A stretch of 64,000 bases of DNA from Phycomyces nitens (taxonomy: Eukaryota > Mucoromycota > Mucoromycetes > Mucorales > Phycomycetaceae): assembly GCA_022702545.1 (NCBI GenBank), contig JAHRBC010000003.1:3534001-3598000 (forward strand), in the 5' to 3' direction. This document shows positions 1 through 11,093 of this stretch, piece by piece. How positions within the stretch are numbered: position 1 is the first letter of the stretch; the number at the start of each line of letters is the position of its first letter. Under the pieces are notes generated by a model. That model searched no databases, was not told the DNA's origin, and saw only the letters and a program-made list of their open reading frames with translations. The translations under genes and the position numbers were made by a program.

Positions 1-1776
1 TTTGGGTGTGGTGGTGGTCTGTCCTTCTTCAACATTCATCTGCTGGAGCTTCTGCTCAATCGAAGGTTCCTCGGCATTATCCAAAGTATCTTCGAGTGTA
101 TTTCCTGCCGACACTTCATTAGAGTCATGTACCTTGGGACCACGGATAGCAAAATCTGTGCTTCCGACAACCAAGACAGAGGACTCGTCGTATGCTTTCC
201 GGGTTGTTTTCTACCAAAGTCATCAATATCTATCTTGTACAATTTCGACCAGAAAGCCAACCCCAATAGATTGTCATTTTTTTTGGCTTGCATTTAGCTT
301 ACCAAGTTGTTTGCTGCAATAGATACATCATCCATGAGGAAGTTGTTGATGACTTGTCGGTTCAGGACAATATCATCCAACAGAGCACCAGTCTCTTCAT
401 TTACATAAGGCACAACCTCAAATACAGGCTTTACACTTGATCCTCGTGCAATCATCACAGCCTTTCCGTTGGCGTCTGATACATAACGAGCAGCGATGAT
501 GGGGATTGTGAGATCTTCTTTTTGGCTTGAGACGACCTTGATATTAGCGTCTGCTGGTCTAGTCATGGATCGAATGATCTTTCGTCGAGGACCACTTGAA
601 GCAGAGGCTGATGTGGGTGAGCTTGCATTCTGCCAGATTCCAACAAGTCCATCTTCAGATACTGCAAGTACAGAGGTCTCTGTTTCTGAAAAGTCGATAT
701 GAGCTACGTTGTTTTCGAGTGTCAAGGATGTCAAATTGTTGGTATTGTCGTTTGTTAATTGTGCATCCCAGACGTTGATGTAACGATCGTCTTCTGCACT
801 TGATACCAGTATGTCGTCTTGGTGAGAAAATGCGAGTTGAGTGACACCACTGGCATGTCCAGTGTATTTCTATAGGATTTCCTTTCTTTTTTAAGTCCAT
901 TGGCTCTTTTTCTGTGCTTTTTTTTTACCATTTCTATACCCCTCCCAACAAACAACCAAGATACGAATGTGTATTTACCTTGACCACCTTGAGGGAAGAC
1001 AGATCCCAGAGACTGATGGTGTGTCCTGCTGTGGCAAGTCTGGTCTCATCATGACTCAACTTCAATCTACGGGCATTCTTCACATCTGCTTTCCATTTTC
1101 TAAAGTAACCAAATCCACAATGGTCAAAAATCAAGAATGGCTTTCGAAAGACCCAAATTTAAATATATATATATATAATCTCACTCAAAACTTACTTTAC
1201 TTCCTTTTCCTGCTCAATATCCCATTCTACAATGTAGTTGTCTTCTGCCAATGAGTAGCCCTTTGTGCCAGTCTTGTTGAGAATGAAATCAAGGATAGGC
1301 ATGGTGTGTGCACCAGCCAATCGTTTGACAATGGCACCGTGAACAAGTGAATACATCACGACTGTGCCAGTATTGGTGCCGAGTGCAACAACCTTGTTTA
1401 AATTTGCCAATCCTCTTCTTCTCTTACTACCCTTTGATTCAGGGGCCTGAGAGACGAGAATCTAATTAGAGCCACACATGACTTGCTTGACAGTTGTTCT
1501 TACCTGTCCCAACTCGCCATCGTCTCTTACGTGTCCCCATGTTAAGCTAGTGAACTTTTCCTTTTTGTCACCAGTGTGGTCGTTGTTGACTGTGCCGGAT
1601 CGTACATTGAAAATGCGCAGACGGTGGCGATCGATGCCATGAGTGACCAAAGCAAAGTGGTCGGCTGTAGGGCTAGTGTCGAATCCAGTGAGGAGAATTC
1701 CTGCCGAGGCTGCAACGGCTGTGGATGTCGTGGTGACAGAAGTGTCTGGATTTGGCTTGAATGAAAGTTTACCCAT
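1..1776 (-). CDS. UTP5: UTP5/WDR43-like WD40 protein of the small-subunit processome (3' end cut by window)
   Basis: Five exons read on the minus strand: about 1776-1504, 1461-1196, 1099-979, 869-303 and 210 to beyond base 1, each bounded by GT..AG and in frame. The product is a WD40 protein: repeats include GTVVMYSLVHGAIVKRLAGAH, YIVEWDIEQEKE, HTISLWDLSSLKVV and KYTGHASGVTQLAFSHQDD. After the propeller comes the segment SSVLVVGSTDFAIRGP and then SIEQKLQQMNVEE, which match the region following the propeller in WDR43/Utp5. This family belongs to the t-UTP/UtpA group, which joins nascent pre-rRNA in the nucleolus and is needed for rDNA transcription and early 18S processing. The C-terminal Utp12 domain should lie to the left of the window. 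The family call rests on the order of motifs; other WD40 families lack this tail. Confidence 0.85.
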
Positions 1777-2138
1777 TTTATAAAAGGTTGTAGATGATCA
1801 GCTTTTCTTTCTTTGCACTGAATCTGCCAAAGCTGTTCAAGTTCATCAAAAAAAAAGTTTGAAGGAAGACGGTCACAATGTGACGGCCTAGAGCGTCTCA
1901 AGAGTAGGAGGAATCAAGGTGAAATGAAGCTCAGAGATAAATGATATATAATACAAAAGGCAATTGAAAGACCTTGGCTGCTAGAGACAAAGTAGTATGG
2001 TTGATGGTCTTTGTTCTTAGTATTAAAGCTAGCCATCTGGTTTATTATTATTATTATTATTATTACTAGGTGCATTGAGCAATAGATGGCTTGATCAGAG
2101 TGTAAGGGTGGATGTATTTAAAAGGGAATATATAATAA

Positions 2139-2566
2139 TCAGAGTTTCTCGATGGCTTCATCGATCTTTGGGATAAGGTCCTTGAGGATCTTGTACTGAG
2201 CAAGAGGAAGACAGATGCCTTTTCCATGCTTAGTTTCACCAGACTTATCCGTGTAGAACTCGCGGATGTCCACAAATGCACCTCCTTTGGGAAATGCCTT
2301 TACGGTAATTTTACGCTTGGAGGATAAATCGAACACGGCTCCCTTTTCATCAGAGCCTGCATCATCCTTGGCCTTTGCCGGGCTGGTTTTCTTTTCTGGC
2401 TTTGACTTTGGCTTTTTGGATGACGTTTCCTATGGATAAAATGAGGATATTGATGGGTGTCAAGAATATTTACCTCCTCACTGTCTTCATCATCGACTGC
2501 CGGTCTCTTTGTAGGCTTAAAATCCTCCTCATCACTGTCTTCAATGTATTTATTTGATTTGGCCAT
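2139..2566 (-). CDS. SUB1: Transcriptional coactivator PC4/Sub1
   Basis: Two exons (2566-2474 and 2429-2139) joined by a 44-nt GT-AG intron give 127 residues. The first half is charged and disordered (IEDSDEEDFKPTKRPAVDDED, then lysine-rich KKPKSKPEKKTSPAKAKDD). The second half is the PC4 fold, visible as FDLSSKRKITVKAFPKGGAFVDIREFY followed by KGICLPLAQYKILKDLIPKIDEAI. PC4/Sub1 binds single-stranded DNA as a dimer and assists RNA polymerase II initiation and re-initiation. The acidic/lysine-rich leader before the domain is typical of the family, where phosphorylation controls activity. Length and domain position are normal, so confidence is high. Confidence 0.93.
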
Positions 2567-3098
2567 ATTTTATACGAGTAAAAGAGAGAAAAGTTTTATT
2601 TTTATTTTTTGCTCCACGGCCTTGGTGTACACGCCATTCAGCATGAACATGTGACTGTGCTAGACTTGATCTTTTTTTTTAAAAATATTTTTTTTTGGTA
2701 AAGGACTTGTGGATATTGACAATGCTTCAAAAATATATAAAGGCACATTCAGAGCTGGCATTATCTGGGTCTATTGCTCCAATCACCACAAAAGCCCAAT
2801 TGAAGCTAAACACTAGATATATATCTTGGAAAATGATGACATGTACAATGTTTATTCCAAGGGACACCCAAATCCCAGCCAGGATTCATCAGTTGGATAG
2901 GAATAATCCTTGTAAACACACAATAGTTTACCAAAAAAAAAAAACAAGCCCTTTGCAAAGTCAAACAGAAAAGTCTTGATTAGTCAAATCCAGCCAATAA
3001 CCTATTGATGGTGTCAATAGCCTATTGCTAATAAAGTGTGGTGCATATAGCAATAGTATAATACCCCGCAGCAACTCTATTCCACCATCAGCATAGTC
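2567..3098. other. Intergenic spacer between divergent SUB1 and SMG6
   Basis: This AT-rich stretch separates SUB1 (minus) from the SMG6-like gene (plus) and probably holds both promoters. It contains poly-T/poly-A runs around 2671-2698 and 2933-2943 and a short motif repeated near 2998-3058 (variants of AATAGCCTATTG). No open frame or RNA gene stands out. Confidence 0.4.
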
Positions 3099-6000
3099 AT
3101 GGGTGTGTCCGATGAGGAAGAAAATGGTTCATTGAAACCAGCAGCAGCCGACACCAATCAAAGCAGCAAAGAGATCATCACACGACAACAGCCAAAGATA
3201 CTTTCTCCACCAAAAAAGTCTAATGCCACAATTCCACTAGAAAAAGAAGCCCACAAGAAAAAGCTAAAACTCCTTCTTACGCATCTTCAGCAATTGGAGG
3301 CCAAGATTGCACAAACAACCGAAATAGCTAAAAAGCTTCCCTTTTTCAATGATCCCTCGGGCTATCTTGAGGATGAAAATTCATCAAGACGATTGGCTGA
3401 TTCTCGTAGACGTATGAATCCACAGAGCCTGACTGATTCCGATATCACTAAAGCAGCTGCCCTTTGGCGCGAAAAGATTGACCTTCATCTTCAATTGGCT
3501 GATTGCTACCTCAAACTAATCCAGCTTGATTACAACTTTGCCGAAAAAAAGGGTCTTGAAAGCCTTTGCTGGAAGCGCATATATTCTCTTGTCGAGCAAT
3601 TCCGACAGGCTCTCAAGGCACGAGCTGAACGATTAGCACAATCCAAAAAGGCAGCCCAATCAGAAGCAAGTCTTGCCCCTGTGGTTACTGAAACTGGAAT
3701 GACTCTAACGACATTTAGCGACAATGATGAACAAGTAGATCCCATGGAGCATTTGAGGACCAAAGAAGTCTCAATGATTCACCATTACCTCCGTGAGTTT
3801 CTAGACAAGGCTGACTTGTTTTATCAGCGGTTGTCCCTTCTACTGAGAACGTTTGACAGAGATGAGGATGGAGACGATCGGAAAGAAAGTCGTTTCCAGG
3901 CCTGGGGACAGTCCAGACGTCTCAAGTGGTATAGATGTGTGCCTATCCGTGGCGATCTGGCTAGGTATCGATGGGCTTATGCGGCAGGTATTGGGGACGA
4001 CAGCAAGAGCCAGACGGTTTCGCGCGAAAAGGCCCGTGAAGAAGCCTGGAGATGGTACGCACTCGGGTCTTGGCTGATGCCTGCCACAGGAAAACTTTAT
4101 TTCCACCTATCACTGTTGGTCGGCGACAATAGCCAAGCCCGCAAAGAAGTCAATGTGTTGAACGAGATGCACAAACTCTATTTCAGTACTCGAAGTCTGA
4201 TGGTCCGCCGCAATGGATTCTTGAATGCTCGTGAAGGAATAGTGGTCTTGTTTGAGAACAACCGTCGATGGTTTACAAAGTATCTTGAGACTATAAAATC
4301 CACACAGCGCAATAACCGACAAAGACCATCAAAGAACGATGCACGACGCAATTTGAGGGAAGTCGTTCCAAGGCAAGAATCCGAAGCAATGAGAAGTGAA
4401 GGCATTGCTGGCATGTTTGTTCGCCTTCATGGCATGCTGTTTACCAAGATTGGCCTGGATCAATTTCCTCAAGTGAAGCGACGGTTCTTTGATGCCCTCT
4501 TTCCCACCGATATGCCACGAGAGGACCGTGTGGCTGGGAAGCCTGGAAAATCACCCAAAGGACTTCAAAGAGCAAATAACAATACCCTGAGTGGAGAAGA
4601 GATGTTTTGGTTTGAAATGGCCATCATATCCATCTCTTCCCTTCACAGTTACGATTATGCATCCTCAAAATTATCCAAGATAATTTTGCTGAACACTAGA
4701 CGACTTTGTGGCCAGGAATCTAGAGACAATGATCCATCAACTGTATCAAATGGACATCCTAGCCAGGCACCAGGAGACACATATGATACTCTGGTGGAAA
4801 ATCTCAAAGAGAGTGTGATATTTTCTAGCAGTATCGATCTTTCATGCCAAATAGCCATTGAGGTCTTTAGAAGATTCATGGATGAAAAGATGGCCAATCC
4901 GTCTACACCTAGCTTACCTTGTCTACCAAATGTTCCTCAAAGCTTGCACGAAAATGATGGGTTTGTGTTTGGAACATCCCAGCCAGAAGAGGAAGAAAGA
5001 ACATTGTCTGAAGAGTCTGTCAGAGAACCATGGCTGATATATATCGAACTACTGCTTCACTGGTTGGTTGTGAATTCCATGTGTGTAAAACCCCCTCGGT
5101 CTCCACATGAATTGGCCAACAATCAAGTCAGTCTATGGGAAAACATTGTGGGCCCAATTGCACCCGATCTTATCGAGGAGTCAAAGCAAGGGTCTGAAAT
5201 GCACAATGGAGTCCAGTCGAGTATATCGCCTGCGTTCTGGCCGCTCTTACTTGACTTTTTGAACAAGTTGCTGGTGGTTCTTCCGGAAGAGAACAAGTAT
5301 AGCATCATTAACAAGTGTATCTTTGAAGACAAGGAAACCGAAACCGAAACCGAAAACAAAGAGATGGACCCTGCTGTGAAGGCCGAGTTGGCGTTTTCGT
5401 ATCTAATCGTCAAGGCTCTTGGAGATCGACCTAGACTACCGGAAGAATTGCATATGCTTGGGTTGGGCTGGGTCGATGGTGTTACTAGTCGATTGATGAA
5501 GACTATGCCTGATATCGATGAACCATCAGAGAATACGACAGAAAATAGTGAATGGGATGTTGAGGACCGTGTTTTATATCGCAAGATAAAGATACTGGAA
5601 TACGGCTTTGCATTGTCAAAGGTAATATAGCTATAGAAAACAAAACATGGCAAGTACTGATAGGTAAATGTTTGCATTGATAGCAAATGTCTCATTTGTT
5701 CGAATATGATCCCGTATACGAAAAGTTCATTCCAGTGAAATATGAACAAGATGGAATTGATACAGAAGAAAACTTGGAGGTGGAATACCCACCTCTGATG
5801 GCAGAGACTAACGGAGGAATGGACCAAATGGTGACCTTAAAGACTGCCCTGGCAGAAATGGATGATGCTGTACTGCTATCTAATGAAACTGATCCATTGG
5901 ATGAAGACGAGGATGATCCGATTGTCACACAGCTAAAGAAGCGTCGCGAACAACTCCAGACAATGCTAGTTGCCGCTAATGAACAAAAGCGGTATGGCTA

Positions 6001-6611
6001 TCGAAAACTCCCAACTCAAGTGAAAGAACGCGAGGCACGTATGAACCACTTAAGAGAACATGTTATTCCTGGTAAGACGGTCCTTATTCTGGACACCAAC
6101 TGCTTTATTGGACACTTGGAGAACATCAAGAACTTGTTTGCAGCCAATAAATGGTTGATTGTAGTTCCTCTTGTTGGTAAGTAAACATGGGTACCATGCA
6201 AATTCAGGGCACTAACAAGGCTTTCTACAAGTCATTACTGAACTGGACGGCATTTCAAGTAATGCTGCTCCTCTTGGCACAGTTGCAATGAATGCACTCA
6301 AACTCATTGAAGAAACTCTGGCAAAGAAACAGCGAGTGAATGGACTGCGTGTCCAAACATCCCACAACAACTTTATGTACGACATCTCTATCCGTTCTGA
6401 GCAGTTTATATTTGGCGAAACAGACAAGAATCTCGATGATCTTGTTCTGTCATCCTGCCTTTGGTGGACAAGACAGCCAGAGCGCATATCTTCTCAGGGA
6501 AGTGTTGCCGCATGTCTTGTTACAGGAGACCGCAATTTGAGTGTAAAAGCGAGAGCAAGAGATGTTGAAGTGGTGCCTGTCTCTGTGGTGATGCAGTTGA
6601 CCCCTAAATAA
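3099..6611 (+). CDS. SMG6: SMG6/EST1-type protein with 14-3-3-like/TPR region and C-terminal PIN nuclease
   Basis: Three exons (3099-5621, 5684-6176, 6232-6611) give 1131 residues. The N-terminal half matches the Est1/SMG5-7 helical (14-3-3-like plus EST1 DNA/RNA-binding) region, including the stretch WYALGSWLMPATGKLYFHLSLL. The C-terminal ~160 residues are a PIN domain. The acidic residues expected for activity are present: Asp978 in LILDTNCFIG, Glu/Asp in VITELDG (about 1009-1011), Asp in NLDDLVLSS (about 1074-1075) and Asp1105 in VTGDRNLSVKA. SMG6 is the endonuclease of nonsense-mediated mRNA decay and its relatives also act at telomeres. An active-looking PIN argues for an SMG6-type nuclease rather than SMG5 or yeast Est1. 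Exon 1 is unusually long for this window. Confidence 0.9.
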
Positions 6612-7356
6612 TGAAGGACAAGAAGGCGGTTTTTCTAGTGATAACCTAGTGCTAGCCAGCACTCTCTATATGAGCTGTTATGAAATAGCTAGACACTCCC
6701 TTAAGGCTCTTTATATGAAGACGGTCTGTGCCGACCTAAAAGGGCTTTTGTAAGCTCGTGTTTGATGCTCTGTGCCCTTTGATAGGAGGCACAGGGCGGG
6801 GGTCATTCGTCAGACTGATTTTATAAACAGCCATAACTTATCAAATAGCTTATTGAAAACATTGTACCCCTTTAAGCATTGAGTTGGGTAAAAAGAGATT
6901 AATGATAGTGGCCTTTTGAAACAAAGCAATACAAGAGTAGGAATGTAACTTATACATGTTTTTTTCTTTAAAAAAAATATACATATGCATATGCATATAC
7001 ATATTTGCACAAACTGAATGCACTTTATAGAGTTGTATAATCTATGAAATACAAATGCCCAATACATGTACCCTCGTCAGATCTTGATACCTTTATTTTT
7101 TATTTTTATTAAACAACAGTCTATTGTCTCTCAAAGCAGTAGGCTTAGGTGCAATTGGATAAAGTGAATACTCTTTATTACTTACATTCATATACCAGGC
7201 CTTGTCAGTTTTGCATATCAATTGTGCGACCTGTAGCACACACACACACACACAGCATTACATCCACGTGACAGTGATCTACGTGACGTTGGAAGTTGAG
7301 AGATACACGTACCTTTCTTTCTGACATTGTCCAAGGTTGTAAACATTGAGATCAAA
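6612..7356. other. Intergenic spacer with (CA)n tract and E-box/CRE-like motifs
   Basis: AT-rich spacer before the borealin-like gene. It contains a (CA)n tract at about 7237-7253, CACGTG at 7265-7270 and TGACGT at 7284-7289, the last two within 100 bases of the downstream start codon. No coding frame or RNA gene was recognised. Confidence 0.4.
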
Positions 7357-8398
7357 ATGTCAGATCGATCATCCACCAATTCTCTCAACAAGCAATCCAG
7401 CCTTGATCAAATGGAATTACAAGAGACAATGGCAACTATAGAAGCAGAATGTAAGATCAACTTTGACCTTGGCTGTATTGTTACTTAACCTTACCAGCCA
7501 GGCGAAGAATAGAAGGATTGCGACAGAGTATTGAGTTTGCATGTACTTCCTTGAGGGCACATGGAAATATGCAAATCAACCAGCTACTCTCGTCTGTACG
7601 ACAGCTGACAATGGACGAATTCTGTAACAAATATGGAGCAGATACATTGGTATTCTTGGAAGAACAGACAAGAAAACGCAGAGGAGAGGGCATATCGTCT
7701 ATTCCTCAAAAAAGGTAGGATGTTTTAATCTTAAAGATGCGTTTGGATAGACTCCAGTATTTGACTGAGGATTCTATAGATCGCTTGGACCTAGTGAAAA
7801 AAAGAATGACATTTCAAAACTCTCTTCCAAAGTCGATTCGCTCCGTGCTGTAAAGGAGAGGGATAGTCCTCTGATTACTCAGTCAGGGCAAACAACATCT
7901 GTTTCGCAAAAGGAAAGCACACGGCCAGTGGATACAATGGTTCAAGAGGTAAGTTATCTTGGAATAGAGAGTTGTACCGTCTAATGATCGAGAATAAAAA
8001 CAAAACAAAAAAAGAGCAAGCCCAAATATATACCACAATTGAAGCCAAAACCAAAAACAAGATCGCAGCGACAGGTACCAAGGGAAGTTGAAAGTAATCA
8101 GGACAATACAGGAGACGTGAACCATATGTCTGGCACTAGAAGCAGCCCTGGGCACTCTGAAAATAATGAGCAACCTGAGATTAACTGTGGGCCTCTGTTT
8201 GTGCATCTCAAGAGAGAGAAGCACCCAAAGATCACTCTTCGATTGAATTCTCAACAAGAGGCCAGTGAGTTTGGGCCATTTGAAGTTAGCGCACCTACAG
8301 AACTGTTTGAGAAACTTAGTGACCAACAACGTCGCCGTATAATTGACCAAATTCAAGATATCCAGGACCAGCTTGAATTATTAAAGGACCAATTGTAG
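7357..8398 (+). CDS. Borealin-like chromosomal passenger complex subunit (probable)
   Basis: Four exons (7357-7450, 7498-7714, 7780-7948, 8015-8398) give about 287 residues. Residues ~30-85 form a helical segment (RRRIEGLRQSIEFACTSLRA, then QLLSSVRQLTMDEFCNKYGAD) that resembles the borealin/Nbl1 N-terminal helix, which bundles with survivin and INCENP. A basic, disordered linker follows. The C-terminus (KITLRLNS through PFEVSAPTELFEKL and a final helix) resembles the small borealin C-terminal domain, which also ends with an element and a helix after a conserved strand. If correct, the protein would target Aurora B to centromeres. Similarity is weak by eye. The last acceptor (AAAAAAAG before 8015) is poor, so the exon 4 boundary is uncertain. 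Confidence 0.55.
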
Positions 8399-8588
8399 CA
8401 ATATTTAATGCACTTAATTATCCACTATCAATTTCTCTACAAAAGACCATTAAGGGGTGACAAGTCTTCTGCATGCTTTTCCCCTCTTTCCCCTGTGATG
8501 GAAACAAGGGCAAAAAGGACAGGATTAAATATATATATATTTTTCTGTCTTGGCTACACCTTCCCCCCATCTCTTCTCTTTTTGACTC

Positions 8589-9740
8589 ATGTTATCCGAA
8601 CCACTCTCGACTCCAGACAACCTCTTGGGTATCCATCGTACTCTTGAGCTGCAGATTGCCGAAATTGCCAAGCTCAAGGCCGAATTGGTATTGAGAGACG
8701 AGGCCTTTGAGAGACAACGTCTAGATCTAGAGACCCTAAACACAAAATATGTGTCCGAGATTGAGCATGTGGCTGATATCCAGCATGAGAAAGACTTGGC
8801 CGAGCGTGAATTGGAGGAATTGAGCAGCCAGTTGTTTGAAGAAGCCAACGGGATGGTGGCAACAGAGAAGAGAGCAAAGTGGATCCTGGAAAATCAATTA
8901 AAGCAGACCCAAGCGAATCTAGAGGCTGAACGTAGCCAGCTCAATGCACTCCAACATGTCCTACAAGATACGTTGGCAAAGGCACCCAGAGACCCGCCTT
9001 TGTTTATACAGGGCTATCCTCTAGCTTGCCAGCAGGATCAGGAGCCATGCAGTATGAATGAAGCATTTCGGGCATTTGTTTCCCAGCCACCGACTTCGAT
9101 GAAGAAGTTGCGCCAGAGTGCCTATGTGCGCCAATGTCAGGCTGAAGATGTCGAACCATGTCTACGCCTCGGACCACCGTCCAGAATATCAGCAAAGAGA
9201 CTGATGGAGTCATTGGCCAACCAAGTATGTTCTATTGAGCCCACTCCAACAGATACAGAAGATGCAAAGTCGTGCAATGATTCATTGTCAGTTAAGCCTC
9301 ATCGATTTCTGTGGGATCGTTTCTCATCCCCCACAGACCCCCATAGCTGTGCTGTATGTGGCAAACCAACAGGATATCCTCCATATCGATTTAAGCTCGA
9401 TAGCTCTGATGAATGGTCGTCGCTAGATGAGTCTTGCCGAGACAGACTGATGGCCGTGTGTGAATTCTATTGCTTTTTGCGACATGTCCAAAAGACTGCA
9501 CTATCTGATAGGTCTGTTCATGCATTGTATGCTGAGAGTATCCGACTTAGACTACAGATGGCATACGCTCGCCTGGGTGTCTTGCCATGGATGCTAGACG
9601 GACTGAACGCTCAATACAAGAAGCTTCAAAATGAATCCCTCCCTGACGACTCTGATGAGGGGTCAGTGTCTTCTGGACCTCATACGCCGATCCATTCTAG
9701 AACGTCTTCTACATCAGAATGCCATGAACAGGCTGCCTAA
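8589..9740 (+). CDS. SEC2: Sec2/Rabin-type Rab guanine nucleotide exchange factor
   Basis: A single exon encodes 383 residues. Residues ~20-125 are a long coiled coil with the core AERELEELSSQLFEEANGMV, the signature of the Sec2p/Rabin3 GEF domain that opens Sec4/Rab8 on secretory vesicles. The C-terminal half has a CAVCG motif and then a helical segment (RDRLMAVCEFYCFLRHVQKT, then RLRLQMAYARLGVLPWML) like the conserved region of Rabin proteins near the exocyst/Rab11-interacting part. The tail is serine-rich and could be phosphorylated. Yeast Sec2p is longer (about 760 residues), so this is a compact form closer in size to animal Rabin8. No intron is needed. Confidence 0.85.
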   Translation: MLSEPLSTPDNLLGIHRTLELQIAEIAKLKAELVLRDEAFERQRLDLETLNTKYVSEIEHVADIQHEKDLAERELEELSSQLFEEANGMVATEKRAKWILENQLKQTQANLEAERSQLNALQHVLQDTLAKAPRDPPLFIQGYPLACQQDQEPCSMNEAFRAFVSQPPTSMKKLRQSAYVRQCQAEDVEPCLRLGPPSRISAKRLMESLANQVCSIEPTPTDTEDAKSCNDSLSVKPHRFLWDRFSSPTDPHSCAVCGKPTGYPPYRFKLDSSDEWSSLDESCRDRLMAVCEFYCFLRHVQKTALSDRSVHALYAESIRLRLQMAYARLGVLPWMLDGLNAQYKKLQNESLPDDSDEGSVSSGPHTPIHSRTSSTSECHEQAA

Positions 9741-9896
9741 GAAACTTGGAAAGAGCGATTCTGTCAAGACGGTCAAGAGAATGATTGTAATTGCTTTAGA
9801 AACCATAGTTGTTTATTCAAAATGACATAAGATGGTGTTGGAATACATAGAAATGAGCATAAAACAATATTATATATACATGTGCAAATAATTATA

Positions 9897-10475
9897 TCAA
9901 ACAAACGCATTGTTGGCCCTACTAGCAAAGTGCAATAGAGTGCAGGAAGGGTGGTGTAGACCCTGTTGAGGTAAGCAATAGTCACAGTAATGTACGGGTA
10001 TCTGTTCCTCAATGACAGTGGCCAAAAGAGACAGTTGCTGCTGGATAAACTGCTCTTGCAGCTCCCATGGCTGAGGCAGTGGTTTATGGTGAGATAATTC
10101 TGCCTTTGGAGGGCTGGAGGCAGCAGGAGACAGGAAATCTGCCGGGAGATCAAGAGGGGTGGGATTGTCTGGAGGAGGATGTGGTTTGGAAGAGGCCCGT
10201 TGTTTCTGTAAGCATCGCCTGGTTACAGTCAACTTTGGCCTCTGAGGTGGCCCAAGTGATCCGAGGGGGCTGGCATTTGGAGAATAATGAGTTGGGGCCG
10301 GTAAGAGACGTCTTTTTTGGTGGATAGTACGCTGGACATCACCTGAGCTTAGCTCTGCCTTTTGTACCTCTTTTTCAACACAGCGGTTGTGGTGAGCAGT
10401 GAAGCCGGCATTTCTGAATCCTCGCTGGTCAAACATGGGGAACTCCTTGAAGCATAGTGGACATTGAAGATTCAT
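9897..10475 (-). CDS. Small Cys/His-rich protein of unknown function
   Basis: A single exon of 192 residues, convergent with the SEC2-like gene (156-base gap). The N-terminus has CPLC at residues 5-8 followed by HHNRC at about 28-32, a spacing that could hold one zinc ion as in a C2H2/C2HC finger (CPLCFKEFP is typical of such knuckles). A proline-rich middle follows. The tail has HYCDYCLPQQGLHHPSC, a second possible zinc site. I do not recognise the family. Zinc binding is inferred from spacing alone. Confidence 0.6.
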   Translation of the reverse strand: MNLQCPLCFKEFPMFDQRGFRNAGFTAHHNRCVEKEVQKAELSSGDVQRTIHQKRRLLPAPTHYSPNASPLGSLGPPQRPKLTVTRRCLQKQRASSKPHPPPDNPTPLDLPADFLSPAASSPPKAELSHHKPLPQPWELQEQFIQQQLSLLATVIEEQIPVHYCDYCLPQQGLHHPSCTLLHFASRANNAFV

Positions 10476-11093
10476 TTATTGAAAGGAAAGAAAGAAAGAA
10501 AGAGATTGGTATAATTTGAACCACAAAAAAAAACCAAGTGCTATTATGTAGACTGGCCAACAATGGTCCGGTGGCGTGCTATGAAAGAATCTCGACAAGG
10601 CACACCATGTTGTCTAGCATGTCTGTTTTGACAGCTCTGTCTCTTTATCCACCTATTACCTATACCATGTATTGAATGGGGTCTATTTATAGGCCACAAG
10701 AACAACATTTCCATCAATCTCCAGTACTTATGCCTTTGGAAGCCAGCAAAGAGCACCTACAAAAAGGTCTTTGTGTATTGAATATCAATAATAGCCTTTA
10801 TTTCGGCCATACTCCTTTTTAGAACAAGGACAATGGGGGATTTTTTGCAAGATCTTTTTTGACCTTTAATGTCAAGATTATAACAAGAAACTATATAGTA
10901 TCATTACTGATCCAGTGCTGGGACAAGGGGGGGAAGGGAGGGGGGGAAATGGCCTGGGTACATAATCTTTGACATTACTAGGATTATATATGTATTTGAC
11001 AAGCTCTGTGCATACACGGTTTATTTTCAAACTTTCATGTTTCCTTAAATCTTGCTTTCCCACCCTTTTCTTCTTAGTTGCTTTCTATATCCA
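10476..11093. other. Intergenic spacer with G-rich block
   Basis: This lies between two divergent genes and should hold both promoters. A GAAAGAAA tract sits at 10483-10502. A G-rich block at 10927-10946 (runs of 7, 3 and 7 G) lies about 150 bases upstream of the zinc-cluster gene. No gene seen. Confidence 0.4.
10927..10946 (+). promoter_or_regulatory. G-rich tract with quadruplex potential upstream of the zinc-cluster gene
   Basis: Runs of 7, 3 and 7 G separated by one or two bases, with further GG and GGG just downstream (about 10951-10958). Enough G runs exist for a quadruplex on the plus strand. No regulatory role is shown by the sequence. Confidence 0.3.

Noticed and set aside
5123..5827. 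234-codon minus-strand frame opposite SMG6
   Set aside because: Runs antisense over the SMG6 exon and its first intron; low-complexity Ser-rich product typical of a shadow frame.
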